From NCBI GenBank assembly GCA_028713595.1, contig JAQTNZ010000131.1, positions 1 through 7,093 of the forward strand: a DNA stretch of 7,093 bases, written 5' to 3'. Made by a program: the position numbers and the translations under genes. This DNA comes from Methylovulum sp. (GTDB taxonomy: Bacteria > Pseudomonadota > Gammaproteobacteria > Methylococcales > Methylomonadaceae). Below are positions 1 through 6,123 of this stretch, piece after piece. Each line of letters opens with the position of its first letter. Position 1 is the first letter of the stretch. A model generated the notes under the pieces. The model did no database searches. It saw only the letters and a list, made by a program, of their open reading frames with translations, and was not told where the DNA came from.

Positions 1-138
1 GACGGATAAGGGTTGGCATAAACAAAAAAGCTAAAACGATGGTGCGTGCCGGACAATGGCAAATCGCTAGCCGCCTTTCAGTTCCAACGGGCAAGCACCT
101 TTTAAAAATAGAAGCTGCTTGCCTGGCTGGCTGGTTTT
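1..138. other. Left-edge non-coding stretch
   Basis: No recognisable gene lies here. One plus-strand frame stays open from the window edge to about 152, but its translation resembles nothing known and has no visible start. An ATG on the minus strand at 17-19 could begin a gene that leaves the window, but it has no Shine-Dalgarno sequence. The only clear structure is the inverted repeat at 90-123. Confidence 0.4.
90..123. repeat. 8-bp perfect inverted repeat downstream of the glycan operon
   Basis: The arms GGCAAGCA (90-97) and TGCTTGCC (116-123) are perfect inverted copies separated by an 18-nt A/T-rich spacer. They lie 16-49 bp past the stop codon of the minus-strand membrane glycosyltransferase. 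As RNA they would form a stable stem at the 3' end of the operon transcript. No U-run follows the stem on the minus strand, so a classical intrinsic terminator is not supported. An mRNA 3' stabilising hairpin or a protein site is equally possible. Confidence 0.45.
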
Positions 139-1728
139 CTAGGGTTGGTTAGTCGTTGTGGCGCGTTTGCACCATAAGTCGGCGGCATTGGCGGTATAGA
201 TTTTCGCGGGCTTAGGCGTTTGCATAGCTTGGATTTTGTCGGCCAAACTGGCGGGCATGATAGCCTTGGCGGCCAAGATAAGATCCAATATGTAATGGCT
301 ATTGCCGATGCTGGCGGGCGTAACGGTGTCTATTTCTTGCCAACACGCAGGCACTTTGTCTATTTTTACATCATGGCTGCCCCAGCCTAAGTTTTGCCGA
401 TCAATGACCGTAAAAACCGCTAGGGTGTCGGTGGTGGACTGTGCGGGCGGCATTTCCGCAAATTCATGGATGGTGCTGTCGCTACAGCGTAGGCCGTTAA
501 AGACTTTGTAAAAGCAAGCGATCCGGCCATTGTTGAGCGAGCCATAGATGGTTTGTCCTGGATGCTTGTCGGCAAACGCTAACAACCCACGGCTATTGGC
601 GGTGAACAACTGGTAGTCCTGTTGTTCTAAGGCCGATAAGGCGAAGCCCCCCGATACGGTGGCCATGCACAATAGGTACGCTATTTTAGTGGGCATCCTA
701 GAGACGGCGGCTCCGGCAAGCAGGGCGATGGGTGCCAAAAACAAAGTGATGTAATTGGATTGCTTCATGGCAAAGCGCAGCGGCGACAATGAAACCGGAA
801 AGAACGACAACACCAGCAACAGTGACAGTAACCAAAACACCGTGTATTTCAGGGCATCATTGTCCTTGTCGAAAATGTGCTTCCTGAACAGCGCTGCAAC
901 CAATAGGGCAAACAACGGCGCTAACCACGTGTGTTTGATGTCAAAAAACAGGTACTTAAAATAATATAACGGGGTGTCTTCACCTTGGTGGGAGCCGATA
1001 AAACTATGTTTGATTTGGCCTAGGACAACCTTAAACGCATGTAAAGGGTCGCCGGCAATCGCTTGCATAAGGGCAAAATGGGCCAACAGCATCACCAGCC
1101 CGCCTAAAACCAGATACAGCCAATCAGGTTTTATCTTGCGGATAAACAGCGGATACAGCAGGAAGGCGAAAAAAGCCAAGGCCAGCAATTCTTTTACCCA
1201 AAATACGCAGCCTAACAGTATCCCTGCCCAAAAATACAGGCTTTTGTCCGCTTTGCGCTCCGCTTGGTAAAACACGATAAAACTGAGCGTCAGGAACAAG
1301 GAAACGACCGGGTCGGCATGTAAGCGGGTCGATACGGCGACATGCAACGGCGTGAAGGCTAGGAACAAGGCCGAAAACACGGCGGTTTTGCGCCCCATAT
1401 ACGTCCATGCAAAGACAAAAACCGCCGCCACTTCCGCTAGCGAACACAATAACGGCCACAAGTTGGCGGTAAACAGGTTCAGGCCGAACACGTAAATGAT
1501 AAAACCTGACGGGATATTGTAGCCATACCGTAACGCGCCATTGTAATTGGCACTCGACCAGTCGCCATGGGCGACATCCAATGACCTTTCCAAATAGACA
1601 ATCTCATCAGAGCCAAACGGCCCGTTAAAGAACGCCAACCTCACCGCTAAGGCCAGCAACACGATGGCCGTCAAAATCAGGATAAAAAGACGTTTGTCGC
1701 CCTTTTCTTTTGCCGCTAGGCCTATCAT
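139..1728 (-). CDS. GT39-like (PMT/ArnT family) polytopic membrane glycosyltransferase
   Basis: This 529-residue protein is a predicted inner-membrane GT-C glycosyltransferase that uses a polyprenyl-phosphate sugar as donor and acts on the periplasmic face. A hydrophobic helix at about 13-33 is followed by the acidic pair D41-E42 in the first outer loop, the usual catalytic position in PMT/ArnT-type enzymes. RLHADP (135-140) and WVKE (177-180) also fit the family. About 11-12 membrane segments run to residue 364, and residues 365-529 form a soluble, probably periplasmic domain with several cysteines. The ATG overlaps the stop of the upstream GtrA-GtrB gene (ATGA), and an AGGAG sits 8 nt before it, so both are probably translated together. 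By analogy with gtr clusters this would be the specific transferase of the set. The sugar and acceptor cannot be read from the sequence. The family call is good; the exact GT family (39 or 83) is not certain. Confidence 0.82.
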   Translation of the reverse strand: MIGLAAKEKGDKRLFILILTAIVLLALAVRLAFFNGPFGSDEIVYLERSLDVAHGDWSSANYNGALRYGYNIPSGFIIYVFGLNLFTANLWPLLCSLAEVAAVFVFAWTYMGRKTAVFSALFLAFTPLHVAVSTRLHADPVVSLFLTLSFIVFYQAERKADKSLYFWAGILLGCVFWVKELLALAFFAFLLYPLFIRKIKPDWLYLVLGGLVMLLAHFALMQAIAGDPLHAFKVVLGQIKHSFIGSHQGEDTPLYYFKYLFFDIKHTWLAPLFALLVAALFRKHIFDKDNDALKYTVFWLLSLLLVLSFFPVSLSPLRFAMKQSNYITLFLAPIALLAGAAVSRMPTKIAYLLCMATVSGGFALSALEQQDYQLFTANSRGLLAFADKHPGQTIYGSLNNGRIACFYKVFNGLRCSDSTIHEFAEMPPAQSTTDTLAVFTVIDRQNLGWGSHDVKIDKVPACWQEIDTVTPASIGNSHYILDLILAAKAIMPASLADKIQAMQTPKPAKIYTANAADLWCKRATTTNQP

Positions 1729-3182
1729 CAGATATTCTCCTCAATAAAATAACGCGGCCTTTGCTTCACTTCCATATAAATTTTCGCCAAATATTCGCCT
1801 AGAATACCGATGCTTAATAATTGGATACCGCCGATAAAATAAATCGGCAAGACCGAAGAGGCCCAGCCAGGTATGGTGGATTGCATGGCAAACTTACCGA
1901 TGAGAATCCAAACCACCATAAACAAGCTGCCCAGGCTGACGAAAAAGCCCAGCCAAGTGATAAAGCGTAAGGGCATGACGCTAAACGAAGTGATGCCTTC
2001 GGCGGCCAAAGCCAGCATTTTACTGAGCGGGTATTTGGATTCGCCGGCAAACCTTTCGGTGCGTTCATAATAGACCGTGGCGGTACGAAAACCCAATTTA
2101 GGGATGATGCCCCGCAAGAATAAATTGACTTCCGAGTATTGCCTAAGGCAATCAATAACGCGGCGGCTCATCAGGCGGTAATCGGCATGGTTGAAGACAA
2201 TATCAACCCCCATGCTCATTAAGATGCGGTAATACAATTGCGCGGTGACCCGTTTGAAAAACGTGTCGCTTTTTCTGGATGAGCGAACCCCGTAAATGAT
2301 CTCATTATCTTCATTATAAAGGCGCACCATGTCCTTAATGACATTGATGTCATCTTGCAAATCCGCATCAATGGAGACAATGGCCTCGCCTTCGGCAGAG
2401 AACAGTCCCGCCAGCAAGGCGTTTTGGTGGCCTTGGTTTCGGGACAATTTCACCCCGTGCACATACGGGCTGTCGGCGTTAAACTGGGAGATCAGCTTCC
2501 ATGTCTTATCCCTGCTGCCATCATCCACATAATAGATGGCGCTGTTTTCTGAAATAAGCCCGCTCCCGCGCATGGAGGCCATCAACGCGAGCAAGCGGCT
2601 GTTAGTCTCCGGCAACACCTCCTCTTCGTTATAACAGGGCACCACAATAGCCAAATGGGTTTTCATGAAGACGGTGGGCAGGGTAATGGCGGATGTGCTG
2701 GAAGGTGGCGGTTCTTTAGGTGGGTTTTTCTTAGGCTTGAAAACGATGAGCTTTTGGAGCAGATAAGAACACAGCACCACGGGGGGCAGAGCCATGGCCC
2801 CGGATTCGTAGGCGTTAAAGCCCAACTTCAAGAGTTGCCCTATGATAAAAATGTTAAAGCCATAAATCACTAGCCAGCCAATAAAAAAGCGCAAGAACAG
2901 CTTATTGTCGGCATTGTTGAAAACAAATTTGCCGTGGGCTTTGAAACCCAACACAATCGATGCTGACAATGAACCCAAGTTGGCTAATTTATATTCTAGG
3001 CCAAGGTATAACAATAAGGCATAAACACCATAACTGAAACCGGTATTGAGAGTCCCGACCACGACAAAGCGTATAAATTGCATGTTTAATAGCTTGGGCA
3101 TTGTCCTAAAGCCATTTTTTGGAGGGTTAGCTGAAGGGGAGGTAAGCTTAGTGGTGGCTTTGCGCTGTTTCCGCTGGGTCAT
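1728..3182 (-). CDS. GtrA-GtrB fusion: polyprenyl-phosphate sugar flippase joined to GT2 polyprenyl-phosphate glycosyltransferase
   Basis: This 484-residue protein has a basic polar start (1-27), then a four-helix GtrA domain at about 34-148 (FIRFVVVGTLNTGFSYGVY, 36-54, is typical). A Lys/Pro/Ser-rich linker follows (about 149-172), then a GtrB/DPM1-like GT2 domain from 173. The catalytic landmarks are intact: VPCYNEEEVL (181-190), VDDGSRDKT (219-227), the metal-binding DAD within DADLQDD (272-278) and RFAGESKYPL (377-386). Two C-terminal membrane helices (about 404-428 and 445-468) match stand-alone GtrB. GtrB-type enzymes move a hexose from a nucleotide sugar to undecaprenyl phosphate in the cytoplasm, and GtrA is thought to flip the product. 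The domain order keeps the catalytic part cytoplasmic, so the fusion is topologically sensible. The chosen ATG overlaps the methyltransferase gene by 35 bp and lacks a clear Shine-Dalgarno; M28 (3099-3101) or M34 are alternative starts, also without good sites. Confidence 0.9.
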   Translation of the reverse strand: MTQRKQRKATTKLTSPSANPPKNGFRTMPKLLNMQFIRFVVVGTLNTGFSYGVYALLLYLGLEYKLANLGSLSASIVLGFKAHGKFVFNNADNKLFLRFFIGWLVIYGFNIFIIGQLLKLGFNAYESGAMALPPVVLCSYLLQKLIVFKPKKNPPKEPPPSSTSAITLPTVFMKTHLAIVVPCYNEEEVLPETNSRLLALMASMRGSGLISENSAIYYVDDGSRDKTWKLISQFNADSPYVHGVKLSRNQGHQNALLAGLFSAEGEAIVSIDADLQDDINVIKDMVRLYNEDNEIIYGVRSSRKSDTFFKRVTAQLYYRILMSMGVDIVFNHADYRLMSRRVIDCLRQYSEVNLFLRGIIPKLGFRTATVYYERTERFAGESKYPLSKMLALAAEGITSFSVMPLRFITWLGFFVSLGSLFMVVWILIGKFAMQSTIPGWASSVLPIYFIGGIQLLSIGILGEYLAKIYMEVKQRPRYFIEENI

Positions 3183-3774
3183 AAATGAGTTTTAATTCTT
3201 GATAAATAAAATGGTCACCAAAGGCGTTTGGCAGGGGGAAGTGGGATATTTTAGTTATCTGATAGCCTGAACAGCATTCCAACTGATTGTTTGTTATATA
3301 AGCGTTATCTATAAAAGTACGATGGGTGCTGTCCGAAGCATAGCCTAGCTTTCCGGGTACAACGATAATGATCCGGGCAATGCCCAGAGCATTGGCGGCG
3401 GCAAACAGCTTGCGCATTGTTACGGCGGCATCATCGAAATGTTCCAACACATGTGACAGCACCAGCGTTTTGAAGGTGTTGGTGGGAATGCCGGAAAACC
3501 GGCAATCATCCTCAATGAGGTCATAATAGCGGGCATTTTTGCCTAATGCCGTCAATTCCTTGATAAGGAAGGCGTTGATATCCAGCCCTAACGAGCCGTC
3601 TGGAAGCTTGTCCAGCAATTGCCCCGCCCCACAACCCACATCTAACGTAGGCCCTATCACGTCATTGACGACATTGTTAAGATAAAAACGCTTGATTAAG
3701 CGTCTAAGCGGATGTTGGCTTCTGCGTAACTGTTCCTTGGCATAATGTTCGTCAAACTGGGGTGCATTTTGCAT
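3148..3774 (-). CDS. Class I SAM-dependent methyltransferase (Methyltransf_11-like)
   Basis: This 208-residue soluble protein has the Rossmann-type methyltransferase signature. Motif I is LDVGCGAG (44-51), which binds S-adenosylmethionine. The acidic end of strand 2 is GLDI (63-66). LSHVLEHFDD (106-115) is the usual post-strand-4 motif of the UbiE/Methyltransf_11 group. RIIIVVPG (134-141) would be strand 5. The length is slightly short for the family, with only a small C-terminal cap. The substrate is not readable; the position between glycosyltransferase genes suggests methylation of a sugar or lipid-linked glycan, but that is inference. Its 3' end overlaps the GtrA-GtrB gene by 35 bp under the longest start. 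A weak AGG lies 8 nt before the ATG, and a TATAAT hexamer lies 14 nt before it. Confidence 0.85.
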   Translation of the reverse strand: MQNAPQFDEHYAKEQLRRSQHPLRRLIKRFYLNNVVNDVIGPTLDVGCGAGQLLDKLPDGSLGLDINAFLIKELTALGKNARYYDLIEDDCRFSGIPTNTFKTLVLSHVLEHFDDAAVTMRKLFAAANALGIARIIIVVPGKLGYASDSTHRTFIDNAYITNNQLECCSGYQITKISHFPLPNAFGDHFIYQELKLIYDPAETAQSHH

Positions 3775-3922
3775 AGCTGATACCTATGATTATAATGTTT
3801 GCTGGGGGCCTATTTTATGCGGCTAAATTAAGAAGGGCATGGTGGCGCATACGGCGCACGCTTAGGGGGGCAGGCCACTCTTTTTTCGGCGGCATCCCGT
3901 TTTTATCCAGCCTTCGGCTATC
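3775..3922. other. 148-bp gap inside the glycan block with a GGCGCA direct repeat
   Basis: There is no gene here. It separates the GT2 gene from the methyltransferase gene, which both read on the minus strand. GGCGCATAC (3844-3852) is followed directly by the near-copy GGCGCACGC (3853-3861). The two GCGC cores can also pair as a short hairpin, which resembles the small extragenic palindromes scattered in many proteobacteria. A weak AGCC/GGCT hairpin (3909-3919) lies just past the GT2 stop codon. No U-tract terminator is visible. Confidence 0.35.
3789..3794 (-). promoter_or_regulatory. Possible -10 box (TATAAT) before the methyltransferase gene
   Basis: On the minus strand the hexamer TATAAT matches the sigma-70 -10 consensus exactly, 14 nt upstream of the methyltransferase ATG. 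No TTGACA-like -35 stands at the right distance; TAAAAT, 17 nt upstream, is poor. A start at this box would leave a leader of only a few nucleotides. It could let genes 2-4 be transcribed apart from the first GT2 gene, but a chance A/T match is quite possible. Confidence 0.25.
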
Positions 3923-4765
3923 TTAGCGTGACACGAAAAATTTATAAAATACCAACCTAAGGCCATTATTAAGTAGAGCCATCGCTTTGCCTAAGCACTT
4001 ATCAAAAGCCGACAGCCGATAGCGCGGATCGGCGGCGACCTTATCAATAAACGCATTAAAATCGGTGTGCTGCTTGTTGCCAATGGCAAGGCTCCATGAA
4101 CCTGGGGCCACGCGGAACGAGGCGAGGGGCTGGCCGATATAATAGGCATCGCCGTGCAGCAAAAGCCTAAACCAGTAGTCCAAATCGATAATATACGAGA
4201 TGCTGCCATCAAAAGCCCCGACCTTTTCGGCAAGGCTATAACGGAACATCACCGCCCCCGGCTCACCAATGAGGTTTGTGCCCTTGCGGATGCTGTTTTT
4301 TATGGCTTGGTTACGGTCAATCACGCCCTCCGTGCCGCCCGGATAGCCACGGCTGGCAATGACGCGGCCATTATGCCCGATAATCTGGCGTTTACAAAAA
4401 ACCAAGGCAATGGCTTGGTCTGGATCGTTATCTAGGATGGCCGTTTGGCGGCTTAGGCAAGCCGGAGCCAGTACGTCATCATGGGGAAGCAGTTTGAAAT
4501 ATTGGCCTTGGGCTTCGGCCAGGCATTTGTTCCAATTGCCTTCGGGGCCGAGGTTTTCGCTGTTTTTGATGTAGCGGATTCTTGCGTCCTGATAGTCGGC
4601 AACCACTTGTGCCGTGTGGTCGGGCGAATTGTCGTCAATGACCAGCAATTCATAATCATTAAAATCTTGGTTTAGGACGGATTCAATCGCCGCACCTAGA
4701 TGCTCTGCGCCACAATAGGTGGGGATGCAGACGGATAGGCGCGGGGGCATATAGGTGGTGTTCAA
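3923..4765 (-). CDS. Family-2 glycosyltransferase (GT-A fold), TTG start
   Basis: This 280-residue protein transfers a sugar from a nucleotide-sugar donor and is predicted to be cytoplasmic. The GT2 landmarks are VCIPTYCGAEHL (12-23), the nucleotide-binding VIDDNSPDHT (42-51), NLGPEGNWNKCL (71-82) and the metal-binding segment LPHDD (93-97). A probable acceptor/base region is DLDYWFRLLLHG (194-205). There is no clear membrane helix; the C-terminus (about 261-278) is mildly amphipathic and could touch the membrane. The start is TTG, because AGGAG stands 6 nt before it, while the first ATG (codon 6) is 21 nt from that site. It is the first gene of the minus-strand block and faces the divergent intergenic region. 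The likely job is adding a sugar to a surface polysaccharide intermediate; donor and acceptor are unknown. Confidence 0.88.
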   Translation of the reverse strand: MNTTYMPPRLSVCIPTYCGAEHLGAAIESVLNQDFNDYELLVIDDNSPDHTAQVVADYQDARIRYIKNSENLGPEGNWNKCLAEAQGQYFKLLPHDDVLAPACLSRQTAILDNDPDQAIALVFCKRQIIGHNGRVIASRGYPGGTEGVIDRNQAIKNSIRKGTNLIGEPGAVMFRYSLAEKVGAFDGSISYIIDLDYWFRLLLHGDAYYIGQPLASFRVAPGSWSLAIGNKQHTDFNAFIDKVAADPRYRLSAFDKCLGKAMALLNNGLRLVFYKFFVSR

Positions 4766-4771
4766 GCTAAT

Positions 4772-4776
4772 CTCCT
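4772..4776 (-). promoter_or_regulatory. Shine-Dalgarno AGGAG that fixes a TTG start
   Basis: On the minus strand AGGAG is followed by the 6-nt spacer ATTAGC and then TTG. This is an ideal distance for the TTG and far too long for the next in-frame ATG, 15 nt downstream. It is the reason for calling the GT2 gene from the TTG. Confidence 0.75.
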
Positions 4777-4858
4777 AGGTGTGATGGGTTACGCGCTTTT
4801 TACAAGCCAACGTATATTAAGCCCCAATCACCCCATCGTGCCTATTGAGGGCGGCATT

Positions 4859-4910
4859 AACCACAAACCGAGAAGCTTTTACCGCCACACTGTTTATGGA
4901 TTTGGTGGTT
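4859..4910. repeat. Imperfect inverted repeat with 33-nt spacer
   Basis: AACCACAAA (4859-4867) and TTTGGTGGTT (4901-4910) are inverted copies with one unpaired G. They lie about 100 bp upstream of the GT2 start. A fold-back in the leader of the glycan operon is possible if transcription starts further upstream. The match is short enough to be chance. Confidence 0.25.
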
Positions 4911-5059
4911 TTGATGGTTATGAATGCCTAAGCGGATAAGTTTTTACAGTCAAGGGCGGTACAGCAAGGACATTAGGTTTCCGGTATGTGGATTCGGGCT
5001 TTTTAGGCAATACTATGCGGCTGATTTTCTCGGCTTATCCACTGTCTTGGGCAAAAAGC

Positions 5060-5090
5060 GGGTAACAAGCATGGGTTTAGATGTTAACCC
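5060..5090. repeat. Two mutually exclusive hairpins sharing one arm
   Basis: The arm ending at 5090 can pair in two ways. AACCC (5086-5090) pairs with GGGTT (5073-5077) across an 8-nt loop. Alternatively TGTTAACCC (5082-5090) pairs with GGGTAACA (5060-5067), leaving one bulged base. Alternative pairing of one arm is a feature of attenuators, but this site is about 250 bp from the next gene and may simply be DNA-level symmetry. Confidence 0.3.
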
Positions 5091-5096
5091 ATCGAT

Positions 5097-5111
5097 ACTT
5101 GATGTTCAAGT
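5097..5111. repeat. 15-bp perfect palindrome ACTTGA-TGT-TCAAGT
   Basis: ACTTGA (5097-5102) and TCAAGT (5106-5111) are perfect inverted arms around TGT. One A:U and one G:U pair can extend the stem. GTTTT follows on the plus strand. The size and symmetry suit an operator for a dimeric regulator. A weak plus-strand terminator is a second reading, but the stem is A/T-rich and the T-run short. Confidence 0.45.
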
Positions 5112-5137
5112 GTTTTAGCGGCAAATGGCGATGGCGT

Positions 5138-5172
5138 CCAGTTTGCACTGGGAGGCAGGGCATAGAACCCTG
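5138..5172. repeat. Tandem pair of small hairpins
   Basis: CCAGT (5138-5142) pairs with ACTGG (5147-5151) around TTGC. Directly after it CAGGG (5156-5160) pairs with CCCTG (5168-5172) around a 7-nt loop. Both are perfect but only 5 bp long. If transcribed they would form two adjacent stems upstream of the STAS gene. A structured leader or small RNA is possible, and so is chance. Confidence 0.3.
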
Positions 5173-5283
5173 GCATCCTTAATCGCCCCCATTATGGCAG
5201 GCACTTACCGCGCCACTTGCGGTCATACCATTAGCCGCCTGCAACGGGTGACTGATGTTGGACAAGTAACTTTAAATGCCTGT

Positions 5284-5311
5284 TTGCTTAAAGCCCGGTC
5301 AATGGTATAAC
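5284..5311 (+). promoter_or_regulatory. Candidate sigma-70 promoter with extended -10 for the partner-switch block
   Basis: TATAAC (5306-5311) matches five of six -10 bases and is preceded by TGG, the extended -10 pattern. TTGCTT (5284-5289) stands 16 bp upstream as a weak -35. Transcription would begin near 5318, about 20 nt before the STAS start codon, leaving just room for its Shine-Dalgarno site. It is the best-placed promoter match in the intergenic region. Confidence 0.4.
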
Positions 5312-5322
5312 AATCGGCAAAA

Positions 5323-5331
5323 CCTTAAGGA
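5323..5331 (+). promoter_or_regulatory. Shine-Dalgarno within the palindrome CCTTAAGG, STAS gene
   Basis: AAGGA (5327-5331) lies 7 nt before the ATG at 5339 and decides that start over an in-frame ATG at 5276 that has no such site. The Shine-Dalgarno is the right half of the perfect palindrome CCTTAAGG (5323-5330). Confidence 0.6.
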
Positions 5332-5338
5332 AACCACC

Positions 5339-5677
5339 ATGAATTTCAAGCTGGAAAAACTTAACGATTGTCAGGTGTTGACGATTCAAGAAGAACGTAT
5401 TGATGCCCACAATTCGGCGGCCTTAAAAACCGAGCTGTTGCAGTTGGTCGAGCAAGGCGATGAGCCTATCATCGTGCAACTGGAACAGGTGCGCTTTATC
5501 GACAGTTCCGGCTTAGGGGCTTTGTTGTCCGGCCATAAACAGGCGCTTGTCAAGTCCGGTAAACTGCTGTTGGTCAATATCCAGCAACCGGTGTTGTCGA
5601 TGTTTGAAATAACGCGTTTAAATCGGGTGTTTGAGATTTATGGCACTATCAACGAAGCATTCGCGGCGCAATCTTAA
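5339..5677 (+). CDS. STAS-domain anti-sigma-factor antagonist (SpoIIAA/RsbV type)
   Basis: This 112-residue single-domain cytoplasmic protein is the usual length for the family. The phosphorylation-site motif FIDSSGLGALLSGHKQA covers residues 53-69; one of S56/S57 is the expected target of the partner kinase. The pattern VRFIDSSGLG followed by a helix, then KLLLVNIQQPVLSMFEITRL (75-94), is typical of the SpoIIAA fold. In such systems the unphosphorylated form binds the anti-sigma kinase and frees its target, and phosphorylation stops this. The next gene, 23 bp downstream, encodes just such a kinase. A longer frame from 5276 would add 21 residues, but the Shine-Dalgarno and the family N-terminus both favour this start. 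A single-component STAS role in lipid transport (MlaB) is unlikely given the neighbour. Confidence 0.9.
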   Translation: MNFKLEKLNDCQVLTIQEERIDAHNSAALKTELLQLVEQGDEPIIVQLEQVRFIDSSGLGALLSGHKQALVKSGKLLLVNIQQPVLSMFEITRLNRVFEIYGTINEAFAAQS

Positions 5678-5678
5678 C

Positions 5679-5693
5679 CCTTAACTTAAGGAG
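5679..5693 (+). promoter_or_regulatory. Palindromic Shine-Dalgarno region of the kinase gene
   Basis: CCTTAA-C-TTAAGG (5679-5691) is a perfect 13-bp palindrome. Its right arm is part of the strong Shine-Dalgarno AAGGAG (5688-5693), 7 nt before the kinase ATG. In mRNA a CCUUA/UAAGG stem would cover the site. Ribosomes ending the STAS gene at 5677 would open it, which would couple the two genes. Confidence 0.5.
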
Positions 5694-5700
5694 ATACGTC

Positions 5701-6123
5701 ATGAGTCCCGCGATTATTCAAGTTGATGTCATCATCCCCACGCAAACGCGTTACCTCGACCTTATCGGCAGCATTGGCGAACATATCGCCAAAGAAGTGG
5801 ATAGTTATGCTGGTGATCGTGAGGCGTTGGCGTACCACCTTAATCTGGTGTTGACGGAAGCGACCGCCAATGCCATCAAACATGCGCATGACAAAGAAGC
5901 CAAGGACACAGTCAGGATTTGCATCCACATTGAAGAAAAACAATTGACCATTAAAGTCTATGACCACGGACAAGGCTTTGATTTGGAGGCGGTGGCCAAA
6001 CCTGACTTTGACCATCCCAAAGAAAACGGCATGGGCTTATTTTTTATCAAAACCCTAATGGACTCGGTCACTTATACGCAACAGGCGGACGGCAACGTGC
6101 TGGAGATCATCAAATATTTATGA
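5701..6123 (+). CDS. GHKL serine kinase / anti-sigma factor (SpoIIAB/RsbW type, HATPase_c_2)
   Basis: This 140-residue protein is close to SpoIIAB in length. The ATP-binding boxes are all present: N box LTEATANAIKHA (51-62) with E53 and N57, G1 box DHGQGFD (88-94), and G2 box ENGMGLFFIKTLMD (108-121). No membrane segment is seen and there is no histidine-kinase dimerisation domain, so it is not a two-component sensor. Proteins of this kind bind and inhibit a sigma factor or another target and phosphorylate the STAS partner. The STAS gene sits directly upstream. Its stop codon overlaps the ATG of the glutamate dehydrogenase gene (ATGA), so all three are probably co-translated. No sigma factor or PP2C phosphatase lies in the window, so the partner it releases is unknown. 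Confidence 0.9.
   Translation: MSPAIIQVDVIIPTQTRYLDLIGSIGEHIAKEVDSYAGDREALAYHLNLVLTEATANAIKHAHDKEAKDTVRICIHIEEKQLTIKVYDHGQGFDLEAVAKPDFDHPKENGMGLFFIKTLMDSVTYTQQADGNVLEIIKYL

Larger units (their letters stand above)
4766..5338. other. Divergent intergenic region, no recognisable gene
   Basis: About 570 bp lie between the minus-strand glycan block and the plus-strand partner-switch block. Two short plus-strand frames (4924-5118 and 5125-5310) encode 61-64 residues that resemble no known family and lack Shine-Dalgarno sites, so they are not called. The minus strand has only very short frames. The stretch holds several short inverted repeats, concentrated at 5060-5172, and a promoter candidate at 5284-5311. 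It must contain the control region of both blocks. It could also hold a small RNA or the remains of a lost gene, but nothing in it proves either. Confidence 0.6.

Noticed and set aside
23..70. Possible intrinsic terminator for the minus-strand operon (T-run on the minus strand at 29-24 after a weak fold)
   Set aside because: The stem needs several internal loops (GCTA/TAGC plus TGCC/GGCA) and is too weak to call as a terminator by eye.
1124..1459. 111-residue minus-strand frame inside the GT-C glycosyltransferase gene
   Set aside because: It is an out-of-frame shadow of a gene with clear family motifs and membrane segments.
4924..5118. 64-residue plus-strand frame in the intergenic region
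   Set aside because: No Shine-Dalgarno, no recognisable motif, and overlap with the palindromes; length is within chance for this composition.
5125..5310. 61-residue plus-strand frame just before the STAS gene
   Set aside because: No ribosome site and no known similarity; it overlaps the candidate promoter and hairpins.
5686..6015. 109-residue frame antisense to the kinase gene
   Set aside because: The sense frame has complete N, G1 and G2 boxes and a strong Shine-Dalgarno; the antisense frame has no family signal.
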